Shown here: positions 12,888-25,296 of the stretch, in pieces | Numbering within the stretch: position 1 is the stretch's first letter | How the letters are laid out: the number at the start of each line of letters is the position of its first letter | NCBI GenBank assembly: GCA_028554745.1 | Contig: JAQOTN010000006.1 | Span: forward strand, 434,001-498,000 | From: Blastocrithidia nonstop | Taxonomy: Eukaryota > Euglenozoa > Kinetoplastea > Trypanosomatida > Trypanosomatidae | Direction: 5' to 3' | Length of the DNA stretch: 64,000 bases | Translations under genes and position numbers: made by a program | Notes under the pieces: generated by a model | Seen by the model: only the letters and a program-made list of their open reading frames with translations | Told to the model about the DNA's origin: nothing | Databases searched by the model: none

Positions 12888-14007
12888 CTCACTTACTGAT
12901 TTTGTAATGTATAATTTGTATAATATGTAATAAATATATATTAATGAATGAGTGTATATAGAGTTGTAAATATAGTACTTGTTGATTGAGCAATAAGCAA
13001 CAGATGTATGTGTATATTAGGTGTATTTTACTATGTGTTTATGTGTTTGTCTGATGTATATACAAATATGTGTAAAGCAAAACACACACACACACACACA
13101 CTTAACAACTATATAGCAGCTACAAGGCAATATATACCTTGACAAAGACAAATTGTTTATGTTGATACTGATCAACACAGCTCACAATTAATCAAATAAT
13201 TTCGTTATGTTTTGTCACACTAACACCTGCACGCACTTACAAAGTCAAAAGGTAGCGAAGCACAAAAATAAAGAAAGAAACAGATGTTAGAGTAGAAAAA
13301 TAATAGAAAAAAAGAAATATAATGTGTTTTATAAATAAATGATTATATACATATGTACTTTAAAGTGCTTATAACAAGTATAATGGAAGACGTGTCAATT
13401 ATGTCATTGCATAATATTATCACATTTATATACTAAATATGTTATGTTATTAGTAAGGTAAATAGTTAGCAAAAATGAAATAGGTACAAAACAAGTATAC
13501 GTGTTACGTTTCCTTTCAATTACACTGTACTTTGTGTACATTTATAACAAATATATATAAATATATGTAACATTATTATTTACAACTTTTCAAATTGTTC
13601 TCTATTACTGAATGACAAACGACATCGTCTCTTTTCTTCAACTATTTTTCTTTTTTGTCTAATTTTTTCTAATTCTTTGCATATTTTAAATTAATATAAA
13701 TATGAATATAATAATATTATTATAACTTTAATCAAAGTTGCCTACATATATATATGTGAATTTGTGTATAGATAGGTGTTTTCATTGTTTGACAACAAAA
13801 CTAAGGGCAGATAGCTCGTTACACATAGAAGAAATAAAAAAAAGCATTGATGAGAAAACTAAAAATGCAACAACAAAAATATAATATATAAGTTTATTTA
13901 AAACTATTAATAGTTTGATTGAATAATTATTTATGTAAAGAGATAGTATCCAACACGCATATTCGAAACTTATTTTTTTTTATTAGTGACAAAATGTTTT
14001 AGCGTGT
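12888..14007. other. AT-rich intergenic spacer
   Basis: Between the permease and proteasome alpha-3. Has an (AC)n tract at 13082-13101; otherwise AT-rich with no gene seen. Confidence 0.7.
13082..13101. repeat. (AC)n microsatellite
   Basis: Ten AC dinucleotides in the spacer upstream of the permease gene. Confidence 0.95.
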
Positions 14008-14862
14008 TTACGAAAATTGCTGCTCACGTTGTCGCTCTTTTTCCGCCTCCGCAGCGTCCTCTGCCTCGCGTTGACGTTGTGCTTCCTCAAGCAGCGGCTT
14101 TAACTAATCAGTGGTCAAGATATGAAAGTTGGGTGTCATGCTCTGTTGCTCCGCATATGGGTCAAGTAGTGCATAATTGTACGTTACAGGCACTTTAGTC
14201 AATATCGCTACTTCTACTTTCTCCGGTAACAACTTGACCGTGTCCATGGTTTTACTTATGACACGTAAACCAAGAACTTTGCCATGCTAGAGTGTTAACT
14301 ATGGTTTCCAATCCTTGCGGAGGTATGACTGGGCAACTTGATCGTTTTGTCCAATCGCATAGGCACTCCATGCACTGTAATCACCACTCGGCTACGTAGA
14401 GTAGAGCTGATAACCGTGATAGCGATCCCAACCTGCGAGTAGGAACGACACCCCGTACGGACGTACCCCACCATACTGCGTAAACACCTGCTTCTCATCA
14501 CAAATCACTTTACACAAATCCTACGTTGGCATTGGCGTCTGAAAGGTGTAGTAATGTCGCTGAGCGGTAAGACGAGCGTAGTTGATTAACGCATAAGCGT
14601 CAGAGGTTACCCCTGCCACGCTACACCCAATATGATTTGCCAGTTTGTACACCTTCTCACCACTAATATCTGCATTCTGCATATTTTCATTGTCAAAGAG
14701 CGTGTGCTGTGACGTTTTCTATGCCACCAACACTACTCCCTCACTGGTACGAATACCAATCACCGTGCCAGCTTGCTGAATTGCCTCTACCGCGTACTCG
14801 ACCTGATAAAGACGTCCTTCAGGCGAGAATGTTGTGGTGCGTGAATCGTAACGAGAAGACAT
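14008..14862 (-). CDS. PSMA4: 20S proteasome subunit alpha-3 (PSMA4 type)
   Basis: Alpha-ring subunit of the 20S proteasome, 284 aa, the normal length. It starts with the alpha signature [20 protein letters not shown] and keeps [11 protein letters not shown], the [10 protein letters not shown] strand, [26 protein letters not shown] and KTMD...LLPEKVEVA, matching alpha-3 better than other alpha subunits; the C-terminus is the usual charged Glu/Arg tail. Six in-frame UAG codons (residues 48, 114, 157, 188, 192, 253) fall where Glu or an acidic or polar residue is normal in alpha-3, among them VAE at 48. There is no in-frame UAA or UGA, and all three Trp are UGG. Start and stop are clear. Confidence 0.97.
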
Positions 14863-15406
14863 TGTACAAAGGTAATTATTATTTTGTAAAAAAAAAATAT
14901 GCTTGAATGCAGACTTAGCGGATTAGCAAAATATATGATGTTATGCAAACTAATTATTTTACCTTTGAGTAGTGATATCAAAATCTTTTGATTGCTATAA
15001 AATGTACGTGAACTTTGTTATTATATATAGATTTGTGTATAAAGTAAAAGTTTTACAAATAATGTCAATAACAACAAGAAAGGTAAAGTAAATGGCATTG
15101 TTTTTGATGTTCATTATAGCTAATATTATGGAAGATAAACCATCTAATTTTTGATACCTATAGAGGTATAACAGTGATAAGTTGAAGCTTTACAACATTT
15201 ATTTGCCCGGGTATACATACAAAATAAATATATAAAGTAAGATGTGTACTTGCGCAACAATAACCAAAAAAAAAATGTGTATATTTTCAAAAATCAAGCA
15301 AACAAATACAGTACAAAGATACTAGCAAATAATTTTGATAGATGTGTATTCACAGATACAAAAAAAAGGAAAATGAACGTTTGCGATTCGTTACAAAACA
15401 TATTTT
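14863..15406. other. AT-rich intergenic spacer
   Basis: Upstream leader of proteasome alpha-3, with a 10-base T tract on the minus strand near the start codon; no gene recognised. Confidence 0.65.
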
Positions 15407-16384
15407 TTAGATTAGTAATACCATAAAATCAGCAAGAAACACAGAGCTGATTACTTTCTTAAACTATAAAGTTATATAACGCTACAAAAAAAATCCACAA
15501 CTTTAATCACTTCATGAGTTGCCAAGCGTGCGCAACTTATTTTTGCGTAGATCTTGCTATGCGATTGAGAAACGCCAAAGCTCATCAAGAATCTACTGAG
15601 GCATGTCAAAGTGCTTTTCTGCAATGCTGAAGACACGTACTTGTACCTACTACACACTAGTGTAATCATTTGTCAAGTGAAACAAACTAGCTGCCATCGC
15701 ATCATACAGAAAGCAACGCAATTACGGTAATTCGTGCAACAGAGTATTTTACATCAAACACATTTATTATGCACTACATGTTTTATCAGACAAATTTTGT
15801 ACTTTTTATGCAAGTTGTACAGGTAGCTAAATCGTATCATCGTCATTCAACATATTATATGGTATTTTCTTTCTACTGTAGCGTTGTACGTTTTGATTGT
15901 AAAGATCAATGGACTTACTGCTCAAACTATTATCAATATTACTACTAGTACTATCACTAATCTATTTACTACTGACAAACTCGCCTTTACTGCCATTGTC
16001 AATGTTAGCATTGTCATCCATCTTGAGCACACTTTGCAAAAGATGTTCACGCCAACGAATAATATCATGCTCACTTGGGTGATACTGTAGTGAGGTGTGC
16101 AATAAAGACTCATTTTCTACTACTAGAGCGGTGCAGCCGGCTATTCAATCACGTGCTAATCGACTTCCCCCACTAATATACAGCAGTGCTTTGCAGTACA
16201 ACTGACGAGTAAATAGTGCATCTTCATTGTACGCGTTTTACCAAGAGCCGAAGAGTGGTGCCGGTGTTGCACCATAGCGCAACGTGCACATTCATTATGT
16301 TGTGTGTGAAGAAAAATACCGGTGTTGCTAACTAGTACACAGAATTGAATATGGCGAAAATGTCTGTGAGTAAAAGCACAGCAT
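15407..16384 (-). CDS. hypothetical protein, about 325 aa
   Basis: Not recognised. The frame is open with the reassigned code and includes an N-terminal globular part (MLCFYSQTFSPYSIL, then TPAPLFGSWENAYNEDALFT), a central Ser/Asn-rich linker at about residues 140-185, and an alpha-helical C-terminal part containing VFSIAEKHFDMPQEILDELW, which could be a small helical domain. The start is the first ATG in frame after the AT-rich leader. The end is uncertain: UAA also occurs at 15503-15505, which would give 293 aa; I list the longer form because the frame continues with UAG codons and moderate composition. It lies between the SDR gene and proteasome alpha-3. Confidence 0.65.
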
Positions 16385-17009
16385 TTTGCTTCTGCACTTT
16401 CTTTGTGCAGCACTACCACAACATAAACGACGATTGAACATTTTCATTTATTTTTTTCTTGGTTACAAAACTTTTTTTGATAAAAAATATAAAATTAAAT
16501 TTACGTATGTATGTTAACAAAAAGGCTCTTGAGAGAAAATTTTACAAGTTATATATTTTTGTACAAATCTGAAAATGTCAAATAATTGCAGAAGTATAAA
16601 AAATATACATATTGAAATGTAATACTTTACCACTCTTAAAATAAGTAAAAATTTTTAACAAATGCTTGCATTGAATTATGTTAATAAAATATAAAACTTT
16701 AGTTGTACAGTGATTTTTTTGTTTGTTGAACGTGTATATCAGCTATTTGTATAATATATATATGTAATCGCTAGATAGTTTGTGTATAAAAATATTAATG
16801 TAACACTAATTTTAGAGTGATATGTTGTGTATGTATATCATTGATTACAAGTCCACATTCAAGCATAAACAACAAAAGCTTATATGTGAATACATAAAAC
16901 ACACGTATATACAAAAATAATGTTAAAAAAAAACCAACTTAATTTTTGACTTGTATACAATTGTAAAATTATTTTATGTAGTCTATCAATATTTCTATTA
17001 TGTAACAAC
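16385..17009. other. AT-rich intergenic spacer
   Basis: No gene, RNA or clear repeat recognised. Confidence 0.65.
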
Positions 17010-18179
17010 TTAAAGTAATTTGTCTGTGTGTGCTGCAAAATATACTTCTTTCGTACTATTACAAATCTCATGCATGCCATACACATCTATTACGCCTGTT
17101 ACACCTGTGGTTACGACTCTCTTGTGCGCAGCATTCAGATTACCCTTTGCTTCACTTTTGTTACTAGAGCTTGCATCTGCTTGAGCAGACGAAACTGCTA
17201 CACCTTCTTTGCTATTAAAATCACCATTATCATTATCATCACTATCGTCATTAATGCTTCACTCACATGCACGAATAGCTGCCTAGGCAACCACCTCAAC
17301 ATGCACCGGTGGTGTCAGTAACTTGGTACCGTGTATTATCCGTAGCATGTAATCAAGTGGTAGACCAATTAATGTCAACGGAAGTGCCAGTGTAACACTG
17401 TTGATACCAGATACCTCAAACGGTAGTGGTAATACCACATGACGCACACCGTAAATCATTCCTGGACGTAGTACCACACCCTTTTCACCCAGATTGTCTA
17501 CCACGGCTTTCTAGGCGATTGCCTTGCCGTGAAAGTAACCTTTTAACGTAGACTTACGATGAAATAGAAATGGCAAGTGTTTATTGAACGGTTACGCTGA
17601 CACGTAGACAAACTTACGAACGTGTTGAATGAGTTTACTGTGGTAAACTCCAGCGGCGATGTTTGTGTTGACGTCCCCGTTCATCTGCCGTGCAACTTAG
17701 TAATCACGTGTAAGTTTGCCCACACAGCTAATCACCGCATAGGTGTCTGGGTTGTCGTAGAAAAAATCAAACACCTGTGCCCGATTGCTTGCGTTGATGC
17801 TAACAAACTATAATGCACTATGACTGTTTTGGTGTTCATTTTCATCATTCTATTCGTCCACGTTACTCTTTGTCATTTGCGTTTCTCGTGTATTTGCAAT
17901 GGTGTGTGTAGTGTTTTACACATCACTATTGTTGATATTTACGCTCTACGAGGAATGAGGAAAAAGGCGCTGTCAAAAACTTTGCTGCTTTGCCTCACGA
18001 GCAGCTGCCACACCACCAAGTACTTTCACACGATGTGCTAAATGCTATAGCGGTGTACCAGGAAGAGGCAACCCACTACGTGTGGCAACGATAACTTTAT
18101 AGTTACGCTACAGTGCCTTACGCACCACTACCGAGCCTACAAAACCAGTACCACCAAACACAATTAACTTTTTTTGCAT
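17010..18179 (-). CDS. NAD(P)-binding atypical SDR (NDUFA9/COQ11-like)
   Basis: Extended or atypical short-chain dehydrogenase/reductase of 389 aa. The N-terminus KLIVFGGTGFVGS has the Rossmann GGTGFVG motif at residues 9-15, followed by the second-strand ATRSG. Later come YAVISCVGKLT, VRKFVYVSAEPF with Glu by UAA, and a pattern like YFHGKAIAEKAV, where the catalytic YxxxK Tyr is replaced (H-G-K). The absence of the active-site Tyr is what NDUFA9- and COQ11-type proteins show, so a non-catalytic, cofactor-binding role in mitochondria is likely but inferred. It then reads LRPGMIYG, typical of the family. There is a low-complexity Asn/Asp/Ser insertion near residues 75-110 and another near the C-terminus. 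In-frame UAG, UAA and UGA are all present. Start is the ATG of MQKKL. Confidence 0.82.
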
Positions 18180-19699
18180 GTTACTAACGTCTCAATATAT
18201 GTGTATGTATGTAAGTAATTTTATGCGATAGGTAGAAAAAAAACCTGCTTACAGATAATGTAAATGTTGATAAGTAAATACACCTGAAATTAATAACTCT
18301 GGCAATGATGAACACGTATTAGAAATTATTTTCAACCTTATTTGAAATGATTTTTAATTTATAAAGAAATAACAAATAAGTGTTGCAATACTGTAGTGCA
18401 TATGAACACACCATCTTTACTTTATACATTTAAATAATTGCATAACTTACTGGCTGTTTGTGTTATTATTGGTGAACTATGCATTTATCTAAATCAAATA
18501 ATATTTATTTTATTATGGTGCTGATCTTTACATTAACAAATAGGTTATTTGCACAGAACAAAAAACAACAACAACAACAACAACAAATATATATTACTTA
18601 TTATTATTATGATTTATGTTCACGAAAGTATTACACGAAACGCACTTACACACAAGTGTACGTAAACACATCAATCAGAGCAAAAAAAAAGGCTATATAT
18701 TTACGTATTGTTATAGATAAATTCCTCGCGGATTAACATCGTAAAATATAACAATTGATAACTTGTTGTATATTTACGACTGATTATGTGCGTGAGTTTA
18801 CTGAAACGTATATACGTATGTGTGCATGTAAATGCGTTCCAAATATAAATTTTTTGTAAGTACATTCCTACTTGCCTTTGTGTAGATGAAGATTTATGGT
18901 TTACATGATTAAACATAAATTAAAAATAAAGTTATATAATTATTTGTTTGTAAATTATTTGGTTTGGTACATATATGTAATGTTTTTTTTTCACGCACAT
19001 TAATTGATCTAAAATTTTTTAATATTAAATTTGTTACACATGTAATATTAGAATTACGTGCAATGCCTTTTTTTATTACATTGTTACGTTCATTTAGCAA
19101 ATAAGAGTATTTATGAAAGTTACACACAAACACACAAAAAACTACAATTAAACGCACACACAAAGAAAGAAAAATAAATTTTTTGTAAACATTAATTAGG
19201 TGTATTGACGCATGTACATATTTTATTAAACGTTTACTTTTCTTTCCTTCTATTTATCTCTATGGTTTTGATATTACTGTTGTTGTTGTTGTTGTTGTTG
19301 TTAGTACTAATCTTCTTTACCTCTATTTAAGTGTTTATATAAATGTATTGAATGACAAAAGATATACTTGTCATCAGTACAAAATATAAATATTTACCGC
19401 ACATCAGTCACCTGATCAGATATTTGAATCGTCAACACACACATGACAATTTAAGCAACATCTTTTTTTCACATGTGCACATTCAAGTAAAAGATGAATT
19501 GATAGCAACGACGTTCATAGTAATTATTACATTAACAATAATAATAATAATGAAACGGCAGTCGAATCAATAAAATAAAATAGGAAAAGAGATAGGAAGC
19601 AAGGATTAGAATGTGGGAAAAAGTAATGTGAATAAAATAAAGATGAGATAGTAGAATTAAAAAAAGTAATTGAAAGTAGACGTACATACACTTTATTAT
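18180..19699. other. AT-rich intergenic spacer (1.5 kb)
   Basis: Contains a CAA repeat near 18564-18586 and a (TGT)n repeat at 19278-19302. No supported gene. Confidence 0.65.
19278..19302. repeat. (TGT)n microsatellite
   Basis: About eight TGT units in the non-coding spacer. Confidence 0.95.
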
Positions 19700-22600
19700 T
19701 TATATAAAGCAGTTTTTATGTTCTTTATATTTTTACAATTTTTGACTTACTTAACTGTTTACCCAACATTATTATACACTTTTCGTTTACACAATATCTT
19801 ATCGCACAGCTACTTTCATTACATCATGCATGTGTGTAGATGTCTACCTCTACTACTACAATTACTTTCCTATTTCTTCACGCTCATCACTGTCAACATT
19901 GGTGTATATATCTACAGTGATATCTTTATCATACACAAAACCATTAACTTGATTTCTACGTTCTCTAATATCTTTGCTATTTCTCTTTGTGTTACTAACA
20001 TTGTTATCTGCATCAACAACAACAACAGCAACATTATCGTTTGCTCGGTCATTATCATCAACAACTGCTGACTGATAACCATTTGCATACGAAGAAGTTT
20101 ATGTGTTGTTAGTAGTGTTACTATTGTCACCAACAATAACATCATTGCTTCTACTAACAATTACACTATGACTACCACCAATGTTGTTTGTCAAATACAT
20201 GTCTGTTTAGTTGACATGTTTAGTGTGATCATTAACATGTACGTCAGACAGTTGTGTGTCATGTTCAGTTTTAACAGGCACTACATTTTCCCTATCATAC
20301 TGAATATTGTCAATATCATAATCACTATTATAGTTGTCAACACCAAATTCATTGATCGTATTTTCAGCATCATTATCATTGTCATGATGTTGGTGATGTG
20401 TAATTACAATCTACACATTCGTGTCATTACGTATTGCACGTTGTGGTGAAGGTGTGAGTTGAGATGTTGGTGCAATGAGCTACGAAAAACGATCACCGTA
20501 CGGTGAGTTGTGAACTAAAGCACCTTCATTTTTGTTATTTTTTTCGTTCTACTGTACATTTGACGCTAACGACAGTGTTTACTTTTTGTAGTTTTTATTA
20601 CTATTGTTGTTACCATCACTCGCAGCTGGTGTGTAGTCTTGTTATTGCTACTGTTGTTGTTGTTGTTGCTGTTGCTAATAACACTACTAAGACTACCGTT
20701 GCTACTGCTACTGAGAAAAGAGTTCTTTTTATGAGTTTGGTAGTGATTGTGTAATCACACCTTGACTCGAGTACATCTTTCCTACCTGTGTGTGCACACC
20801 TGCCATGGTGTACTTTAACCCATTGTACTCCATAAATTTCACACGTGCAATCCCGTTTAACGCGTAATCTTTTTCAAAACGCTTCACTAATCCCATCACA
20901 CTCTCCTGTCCGCGTATGTAGATGAACGGTAGCCTGTGATCGTAGTAATCGGTTTTCTTCAAATACTGTCACAGGTCTAACCCATACTGACGAAGTTCGC
21001 GTAAAAAGCCACGCTACTCCTACGAGGCTCGCTCGCACGTTTCACTCGTGTGGTGGTAGCTGTCACAGAAGAGACAAATTTACGGGAATGCCATATCGCG
21101 AAAGACGGCCAGGTGCAACAATAAATCACTCGAGTTAATGTACAATAAAAATCCTTGTACCGCGTCTGTTGCATATCGAGCTGCGGCTAGTGGAATTCGT
21201 GCATCATCTAATTATCGAATTGCCGCCGCATAACTTGACGGGTATCGTCGTACACCACGGTAGAACAACTCGTACGCCTCACGCAATTCTCGTTGTTCTA
21301 GCTATAAATGATCTCGATAATAACTTGCCATCTTGTCCTCTGCCTCCTTCGGATTAAGACACAGATCTACCTCATGAATCTATTCACGGGCTAGTACACG
21401 TCGGGCGTGTGCGACACACCGTCGTGTGGAGTGTCCTACCATGTTACACTCACTACAGATGGGTAGCTTGGCCTCGTGAATGAGGTGAACCGCAAGTTGT
21501 AACTCATTCTTGCGAAACTACTTGGCCTTTCGGTCATCTTGGTCAATCCGCGCTAGTGCCTCATCTAGCTTCTGCATCTCATCCGGGTAGTTGAGTGAAA
21601 CGAGGCTATTATCCTACAGCACCAGACGTGCAACTTGCAAATCTCACAGCTAGCTACTCTACCGGTATGGACAGGTGTAGGCACAGTGAAATGGCTACAG
21701 ACAGACATGGCAGATAGAATCCTTTCATGCTGCCGCCAAGGTCACCTACTATGGTACACGAGCATAGGTAGATGAGGTGTAGTGTGAGGGTAAAGAGCCG
21801 TCAACGAGGCAGAAGAAAAACGAGGTAGTCTCACGAATCTCACGTAGGCAGCGCTGCAGTGAGCGTGACAGTTGCCGGCGACGAAACGGGATGTCTATTA
21901 GTTACACCGCACGAAGTAATTGATCTCACTCACGAAATCGTCGTACTTTCTTAAAGTGTACTTAGGCTCGCTGCAACGATGATGAGAGTGCCTTGTCGCT
22001 GACTTTGTCAAACACCGTCTTTGATGGCAACAAGTTGTAACTGGCATGAAGCCATAACGCATGTCGCTGTGGGGCACCCGTTACCGCACCACGAACCAGA
22101 TCAAAGGCAAAGAGTAGTTCCTCATAGGGCTGCTCATCACGAATGAGCTGTGTAATGCGATCGAGTACGACGTCTGTGCGAAGTGGTAAATGAATGTTAT
22201 ACCGGTACAACTTGTCAATAGCGTCTAAGATGCTAAACCGCGGTGAGTCTGAACTATTAAACCCACTACCAACATTTCCACTAATACTGTTAATGTTTGT
22301 AGATGAAATTAACGCACTACTCATTCCAGCAATGGACAGCGCATTAATTCCACTCATGGCACCACTTCCTCCTCTACGTCGTCGCATCTAGGACTCATCG
22401 GTGGGTGTCTTGACAAAGGGTAATTAGCACGGGCACCTACTCTCGTAGTGGCGTCAGGTATCGCACAGCCGACACCCACCATGGAATGAAATGAGTTTGC
22501 TTAATCAACTTCGCACGGTGGGGTGCATTGCACGATCAAGCGAGGCAATGTCGCTGTCGGAGGAGGGCAAGATGAGAGTCTTGGGGCGAACCAGATTGTT

Positions 22601-23728
22601 ATTGTTTGCCATCTCACTTTATGCCTTTCACCCGTAGCAGTATAACATGTGCAGCGTAGTCGCTGGTCGTGGGTTATTTTTACGTAATCGCCACAAGCTG
22701 TCCTTGAACGTGGCAGGAATGGACAGATACTACTGTGCCTTTTCAGTCAAGGAGTGCCCGTGGTGTTAGACCTGTCGTACCACCTCACGTAATCCTTGGT
22801 AGATGTCACTGCGCCACACGCGCTTCCATGTATCTAAAAATTTATGATATTGTAGCTGAAAGGCACGGACTTGTTGTATGTCTACAATCACCTGCTCACC
22901 ACCGTTAATGATTGTGGCAGGAATGACTTTGCCTGTTCCTGCGAGTGCAAGAGTTGTGTTAAGTGTACTTTGACGATGACGACGATGATGCTCCTTGATT
23001 TCTAATTGTTACTACTATTTTTATTTTTATTATTGTGATGATGATAATGATGAATGTGAAGTATGACTAGGCACATCGTTGTGTGTTTATTTATACTTGT
23101 GTTGTCTATGTTATTGATTTTAATATTATTATTATTATTATTGTTATTTTTACTAATAGGGATTATGATGTTAACGATGATGATGTTTTGTTGACTTATC
23201 AAGTTTGTGGTTATGCTATGTGCTAAGCGATCGTCTTCGTTTTTTACTCTTGCTATGCCTTTTGTTCTTTCCCTAATCCTCATCATTATTATTATCGCTA
23301 TCGCTATCACTATCAGCACCCTTTTTGTGATGAGTACTATTAACTGAGGCGTTGTGTTTGTTCAACACAGAAACAGGAGCCATGACGGTGGTATACCATC
23401 GATGTGAGATGAGATATGGCAAAAATAGTAATAGTTTACTCGCCAATGAGGTACGTGACAGGTCATTCTTGGGCTACCCACATTCCATAATCACGGCATT
23501 GAGCAACTCCCACGCACCTGCGCGATCACTCTGCTTGTCGTCATCGGTGTCCACGACACGCCAGACCAACGCGCGAGCAATTTAGCTAACATGCATTGCA
23601 GCATGCAATCGCACAAAGCGTAGTGTGTGCTGCTTCTACACCTCTACCGACGACTTGTCTGCTAACGAAGACGAGAATTGCACGCATGCGCGGTGCAGGA
23701 ACTCGCGATTGAGTCCTACCTAAGGCAT
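19700..23728 (-). CDS. four-CCHC-zinc-knuckle protein, 1342 aa
   Basis: Conserved-looking protein of unknown function with four CX2CX4HX4C zinc knuckles starting at about residues 419, 673, 758 and 885 (CRLCDTWRHYESRC, CHVCLEPFHCAYTC, CSECNMVGHSTRRC, CLFCDSYHHTSETC). Such knuckles bind single-stranded RNA or DNA, so an RNA-binding role is inferred. The N-terminal third has a globular start (RALVWRVVDTDDDK), then a charged region including five consecutive UAA codons read as Glu (23126-23140). The C-terminal 350 residues are rich in Asn, Asp and Gln. An in-frame UAA at 22619-22621 lies seven bases before an ATG at 22612 and could be mistaken for a gene boundary, but the frame is continuous and the first knuckle follows. 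Several UAA occur in the last 60 codons, so the exact C-terminus is uncertain. Confidence 0.8.
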
Positions 23729-23757
23729 TGATGCTAAACTACTATATAGTTTTACTA

Positions 23758-23806
<49 letters not shown>

Positions 23807-25296
23807 ATAATAAACTAGATTTGCTTTGCTAGCGATGATCAGTTGAATTGAGCTAGTGCAATATATATAAGATAATGGAACTACAATGTTTTTTCTTTTA
23901 ACTGTTCACAAACCACTCTTTTGATAATTTTAGCTTTCGCTTAGTGTTTATAGCACAGAGAAATATGGCAATTTGTACAAAAAAAACCGCCAAATTGCAA
24001 ATTCAAATATAAGTAAAGTAGAATAATTAAAAAAACCTGAAACTTTATTTATTTGTCACGTATTTAGGTGTAACAAATTATGTGTTGTACTAATTTGTAT
24101 ACTTGCTTATTTTATTAGCACAGGAGTAACACACTGTGTATGCCTACTTTGTGTTGTCTTTTCTTCTTAGTACAAACCAGTTTCTTAATAATACAAAATT
24201 AAAACACTAACACAGTAATTTCGTTGAAAGAAAATGAAAAAGAAGATGTATAACAAAGCAGAGAGTTACAAAAAATAATTTAAATGTTTGATACAATAAT
24301 CGTATTCATTCTTTCACACTTGATTTTACCTTATCAAAAGCAGTATTATAATGTTGTCGAATGAAAAAAATGGGGTAAAATAATGATTATGTAATGATTA
24401 TACATTTGTGTTACGAGCTGCAAACGACGACTGTTTTCTCTACCTGTGCAACACTGCACTGACTATGACAATAAAGAACACAAATAACTTCCAATACCTA
24501 ATTACATTATTTTATTGTTGCAATTTTCTAAAATCAACAAGAAAAAGCATAATAATTTATTATGACATAAGAAGTAGTAAAGAAAAAATTACTGCAAAAT
24601 AATAAAAATAGAATGTTAAAAAGGTAATAAGTAAACAAGTGTCAACAGCACATCGATAATAGAATGACAATAACAAACTTTTACCTTTTTCAACCAAAAA
24701 TGTTCCTTTTTTCCACTCAACTTCTCAAATCACAATTTATTATGTACGTTATTTTTACAACATTTTTGTGAAAAGTAGTTAAATATTTTCAAATAACATT
24801 GTTGTTTTTTTTTGCAGAACAAAGTACATTAAACAAAGTGTAATAAATTTTTTTGTTTTTTAGCCTACCAGAAGTATTGCATCACCACTGAAGCACAATA
24901 GAAATTATATGTACATACTAACATCTCCTACTGCAAAACTTTTGCATCTCGAAAAAAAAAGGAGAAAATTATGAAGGAAATTATTAAAATTAGAATTTTC
25001 ACAACAAACATAAATTAGTCAACAAAACATTTAAAATTGAATTAATCTTTTTTGTTAAGATCATTGTCTCTTCATTAAATAGTAACGGAAAAAATATATA
25101 AGCTAATGCGTAAATAGGCAAAATGTAATCAATTTATAAGAAACATTTCTATAGTAAAAGATGATGTTTACTGTCAACTTACTGGAAGTATTTATTTATT
25201 ACTGTGTAGTGTAAAATTAAGATTGAAATCACTCAACTGAACACATCTTTAACACTTTTAATTTACAAAAAAAAAAGAATGCAATTATTTTTTGTA
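23729..25296. other. AT-rich intergenic spacer (1.57 kb)
   Basis: Starts with an (AT)n tract (23767-23802) close to the start of the CCHC gene; the remainder is AT-rich with no gene seen. Confidence 0.7.
23767..23802. repeat. (AT)n microsatellite
   Basis: Eighteen AT dinucleotides, about 40 bases upstream of the CCHC-knuckle start codon. Confidence 0.98.

Noticed and set aside
19670-20754. Plus-strand hydrophobic frames suggesting small membrane proteins
   Set aside because: They are the complement of Asn/Asp-rich minus-strand codons (GTT/ATT reading of AAC/AAT) in the CCHC gene.
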